Shown here: piece by piece, positions 62,354 to 64,000 of the stretch
Numbering within the stretch: the stretch's first letter is position 1
How the letters are laid out: every line of letters starts with the position of its first letter
Assembly (NCBI RefSeq): GCF_001957125.1
Contig: NZ_MPHJ01000016.1
Span: 51,719-115,718, forward strand
Direction of reading: 5' to 3'
Origin: Shewanella sp. UCD-KL12
GTDB lineage: Bacteria; Pseudomonadota; Gammaproteobacteria; Enterobacterales; Shewanellaceae
Length of the DNA: 64,000 nt
The notes under the pieces: model-generated
The model's input: only the letters and a program-made list of their open reading frames with translations
The model's database searches: none
What the model was told of the DNA's origin: nothing
Made by a program: the position numbers and the translations under genes

Positions 62354-63646
62354 ATGAATGTATTAGTTATAGGTGGCGGCGGTCGTGAACATGCATTAGC
62401 ATGGAAGGCTGCTCAATCAACACAAGTTAACACCGTTTTTGTCGCACCGGGAAATGCAGGAACATCTGTTGAACCTAAACTAGAAAACGTCGCAATTAAT
62501 GTCGAAGACATTCCAGCACTTGTGGCTTTTGCTCAAGATAAATCGATTGAGATCACGATTGTTGGTCCAGAAGTACCTTTAGCTCTCGGTGTTGTCGATG
62601 CCTTTAATGACGCAGGCTTACCCATTTTTGGCCCAACTCAAGGTGCGGCACAATTAGAGTCATCTAAAGCTTTCACTAAAGACTTTTTAGCACGTCATAA
62701 TATTCCAACAGCAGCCTACTCTAACTTTACCGACATTGAGCCAGCTAAGGCGTATGTAAGCGAAGTAACAGCAACTACTGGCTTCCCTATTGTAATTAAG
62801 GCTGATGGTCTTGCTGCAGGTAAAGGGGTGATCATCGCCGAAGATCAGGCCGAAGCTGATGCCGCTATCGAAGATATGCTTGCAGGTAATAAGTTTGGTG
62901 AAGCTGGTTCTCGCGTGGTTATCGAAGAGTTCTTAAAAGGTGAGGAAGCTAGCTTCATCGTGATGGTTGATGGTAAGAATATTCTTGCTATGGCCACCAG
63001 CCAAGACCATAAAGCACGTGATAATGGTGATAATGGTCCTAACACTGGCGGCATGGGCGCATACTCACCAGCCCCTGTTGTGACTCAAGCAGTACATGAC
63101 TGGACGATTAATAATGTTATCCGCCCAACTGTTGATGGTATGGCTGCTGAAGGTAATGTTTACACAGGCTTCCTATACGCTGGCTTAATGATCTCACCAG
63201 ATGGCAGTGCAAAGGTGCTTGAGTATAACTGTCGCTTTGGCGATCCAGAGACTCAGCCAATCATGATGCGTCTTAAATCTGATCTTGTTGAGCTTTGCTT
63301 AGCGTCTACTCGTGGCGAGCTTGATAAGGTTACCGCTGAGTTTGATAGTCGTGCTGCTGTAGGCGTAGTACTTGCTGCTGGCGGTTATCCTGAAGCTTAT
63401 CGCAAGCATGATGTTATCCAAGGGCTAGACCTTGGTAATAACGACGCCAAAGTATTTCATGCCGGTACGAGTATGAAAGATGGCAACATAGTCACTAATG
63501 GTGGCCGAGTTTTATGTGCAACCGCACTGGGTAATAGCGTCACAGAAGCTCAGCAATCAGCTTACGGCTTAGTAGATAAAATCCACTGGGATGATGTCTA
63601 CTTCCGCACAGATATCGCTTACCGTGCGATTTCAAGAGAAAGTTAA
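62354..63646 (+). CDS. purD: Phosphoribosylamine-glycine ligase
   Basis: A 430-residue ATP-grasp enzyme that makes glycinamide ribonucleotide in purine synthesis. Blocks are MNVLVIGGGGREHALAWK, FVAPGNAGTSVEPKLENV, VGPEVPLALGVVDAFNDAGLPIFGPT, IKADGLAAGKGVIIAEDQ, EEFLKGEEASFIVMVDGK, DHKARDNGDNGPNTGGMGAYSPAPV and LEYNCRFGDPETQ. AAGGAT precedes the ATG. Length matches E. coli PurD. An IS4-type element begins about 60 bases downstream. Confidence 0.97.
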   Translation: MNVLVIGGGGREHALAWKAAQSTQVNTVFVAPGNAGTSVEPKLENVAINVEDIPALVAFAQDKSIEITIVGPEVPLALGVVDAFNDAGLPIFGPTQGAAQLESSKAFTKDFLARHNIPTAAYSNFTDIEPAKAYVSEVTATTGFPIVIKADGLAAGKGVIIAEDQAEADAAIEDMLAGNKFGEAGSRVVIEEFLKGEEASFIVMVDGKNILAMATSQDHKARDNGDNGPNTGGMGAYSPAPVVTQAVHDWTINNVIRPTVDGMAAEGNVYTGFLYAGLMISPDGSAKVLEYNCRFGDPETQPIMMRLKSDLVELCLASTRGELDKVTAEFDSRAAVGVVLAAGGYPEAYRKHDVIQGLDLGNNDAKVFHAGTSMKDGNIVTNGGRVLCATALGNSVTEAQQSAYGLVDKIHWDDVYFRTDIAYRAISRES

Positions 63647-63751
63647 TACTCTAATACCTCTAGGTATAGCTGTTAACTAGATCTAAAAAGCCCTCATCAC
63701 GAGTAATGCCGATCGTTTAAGAGGACTTGAACGATCCTGCAGATGAAAGAT

Positions 63752-63784
63752 AATCCCTACCAGTATTCTGGTGGGGATTTTTTT
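63752..63784 (+). terminator. IS-borne hairpin masking the transposase start
   Basis: A 12-bp stem AATCCCTACCAG / CTGGTGGGGATT with a four-base loop is followed by a run of seven T residues ending one base before the transposase ATG. It can stop transcripts arriving from purD and hides GGTGGGGA, the only Shine-Dalgarno-like sequence. Confidence 0.8.
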
Positions 63785-64000
63785 ATGTTTGCGCAAGAGC
63801 TTGAGCTAGTTCATGAGTCTGTTGAAGAAAGTGGGTCTTATGGTTCTGTAATGGAGGCTATTGATTCAGAGTGGATAGAGCAGTCATTACTCACAGCCAA
63901 CAAGGCAAGTATCCGTAATCGCCGTTTGCCTGCACAGCAGGCAGTCTGGCTCGTGCTTTGGATGGGGTTAATACGTAACCAGTCCATCAAAGAGGTTTGT
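63785..64000 (+). CDS. IS4-family transposase, N-terminal part
   Basis: The first 72 codons of a transposase are visible, starting MFAQELELVHESVEESG, then IDSEWIEQSLLTANKASIRNRRLPAQQAVWLVLWMGLIRNQSIKEVC, which matches the IS4 N-terminal domain (HTH-like region). The catalytic DDE domain is beyond the edge. The ATG at 63785 lies directly after the hairpin. Whether the full gene is intact is not visible. Confidence 0.88.
   Translation, partial: MFAQELELVHESVEESGSYGSVMEAIDSEWIEQSLLTANKASIRNRRLPAQQAVWLVLWMGLIRNQSIKEVC

Larger units (their letters stand above)
63704..64000 (+). mobile_element. IS4-family insertion sequence, left end (truncated by window)
   Basis: The left terminal sequence TAATGCCGATCGTTTAAG at 63704 resembles the IS4 inverted repeat. 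A subterminal stem GATCGTTTAAG / CTTGAACGATC (63711-63736) and a terminator-like hairpin (63752-63784) follow, and then the transposase start. The right end lies outside the window. It inserted just after purD. Confidence 0.85.

Noticed and set aside
1..64000. tRNA, rRNA or CRISPR array
   Set aside because: No cloverleaf with TTCGA-type T-arm and no regularly spaced repeats were recognised; a tRNAscan or CRISPR search would be decisive.

Overview
The window looks like a chromosomal segment of a marine gammaproteobacterium, most likely Shewanella or a close relative. The evidence is an SO_0444-type Cu/Zn permease with its MerR regulator, an OmcA/MtrC-family outer-surface multihaem cytochrome, a TAXI-type TRAP transporter with a fused permease, a DUF4382 lipoprotein, and housekeeping proteins (UvrD, UbiA, Udp, PurH, PurD) that read as standard gammaproteobacterial orthologues. 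No rRNA, tRNA or CRISPR array was recognised. Everything here rests on reading the sequence; no database search was run.

Layout. 1-9.9 kb: the end of comM, two tandem YihG-type acyltransferases, an NhaC antiporter, then a metabolic cluster in which a kinase/PLP-enzyme fusion is divergent from two saccharopine-dehydrogenase-type genes, followed by a MazG/PRA-PH-like pyrophosphohydrolase. 9.9-12.9 kb: an accessory patch with a palindromic repeat, a PIN-domain protein carrying an in-frame 24-bp tandem repeat, and a second structured repeat. 12.9-20.2 kb: CYTH protein, DUF4336 protein, two membrane proteins, ubiA, uvrD, RidA. 20.4-28 kb: a LysR regulator, an outer-membrane barrel and a complete RND tripartite efflux operon. 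28.1-31.7 kb: a solute-binding lipoprotein translationally coupled to a HAMP-PAS-GGDEF-EAL protein. 31.8-38.8 kb: SPFH/NfeD operon, udp, a YdcH-like protein, MscS channel, OmpA-family protein. 38.8-39.6 kb: a roughly 700-nt CsrB/RsmB-type regulatory RNA. 39.6-47.2 kb: two coupled LysR genes, a radical SAM protein, ElaA-like acetyltransferase, an EmrAB pump with a LysR regulator. 47.2-53.5 kb: TRAP-TAXI transporter, YebC/YeeN protein, DUF4382 lipoprotein. 53.5-60.3 kb: S9 peptidase, multihaem cytochrome, and the metal-efflux operon with a recognisable MerR-type promoter. 60.5-64 kb: purH-purD, then the left end of an IS4-family element cut by the window edge.

How genes work together. The strongest non-routine readings are (1) the CsrB-like RNA, with many GGA motifs in hairpin loops and a terminator; (2) a proposed lysine/hydroxylysine catabolic locus in which the kinase-lyase fusion and the saccharopine-type dehydrogenases would converge on 2-aminoadipate semialdehyde; (3) a binding-protein/c-di-GMP enzyme pair formally like NspS-MbaA; and (4) a metal-sensor operon whose MerR-type promoter has a 20-bp spacer. 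Several intergenic hairpins (TRAP operon, purH-purD, flanking the cytochrome) look like RNA-level control or repeat elements.
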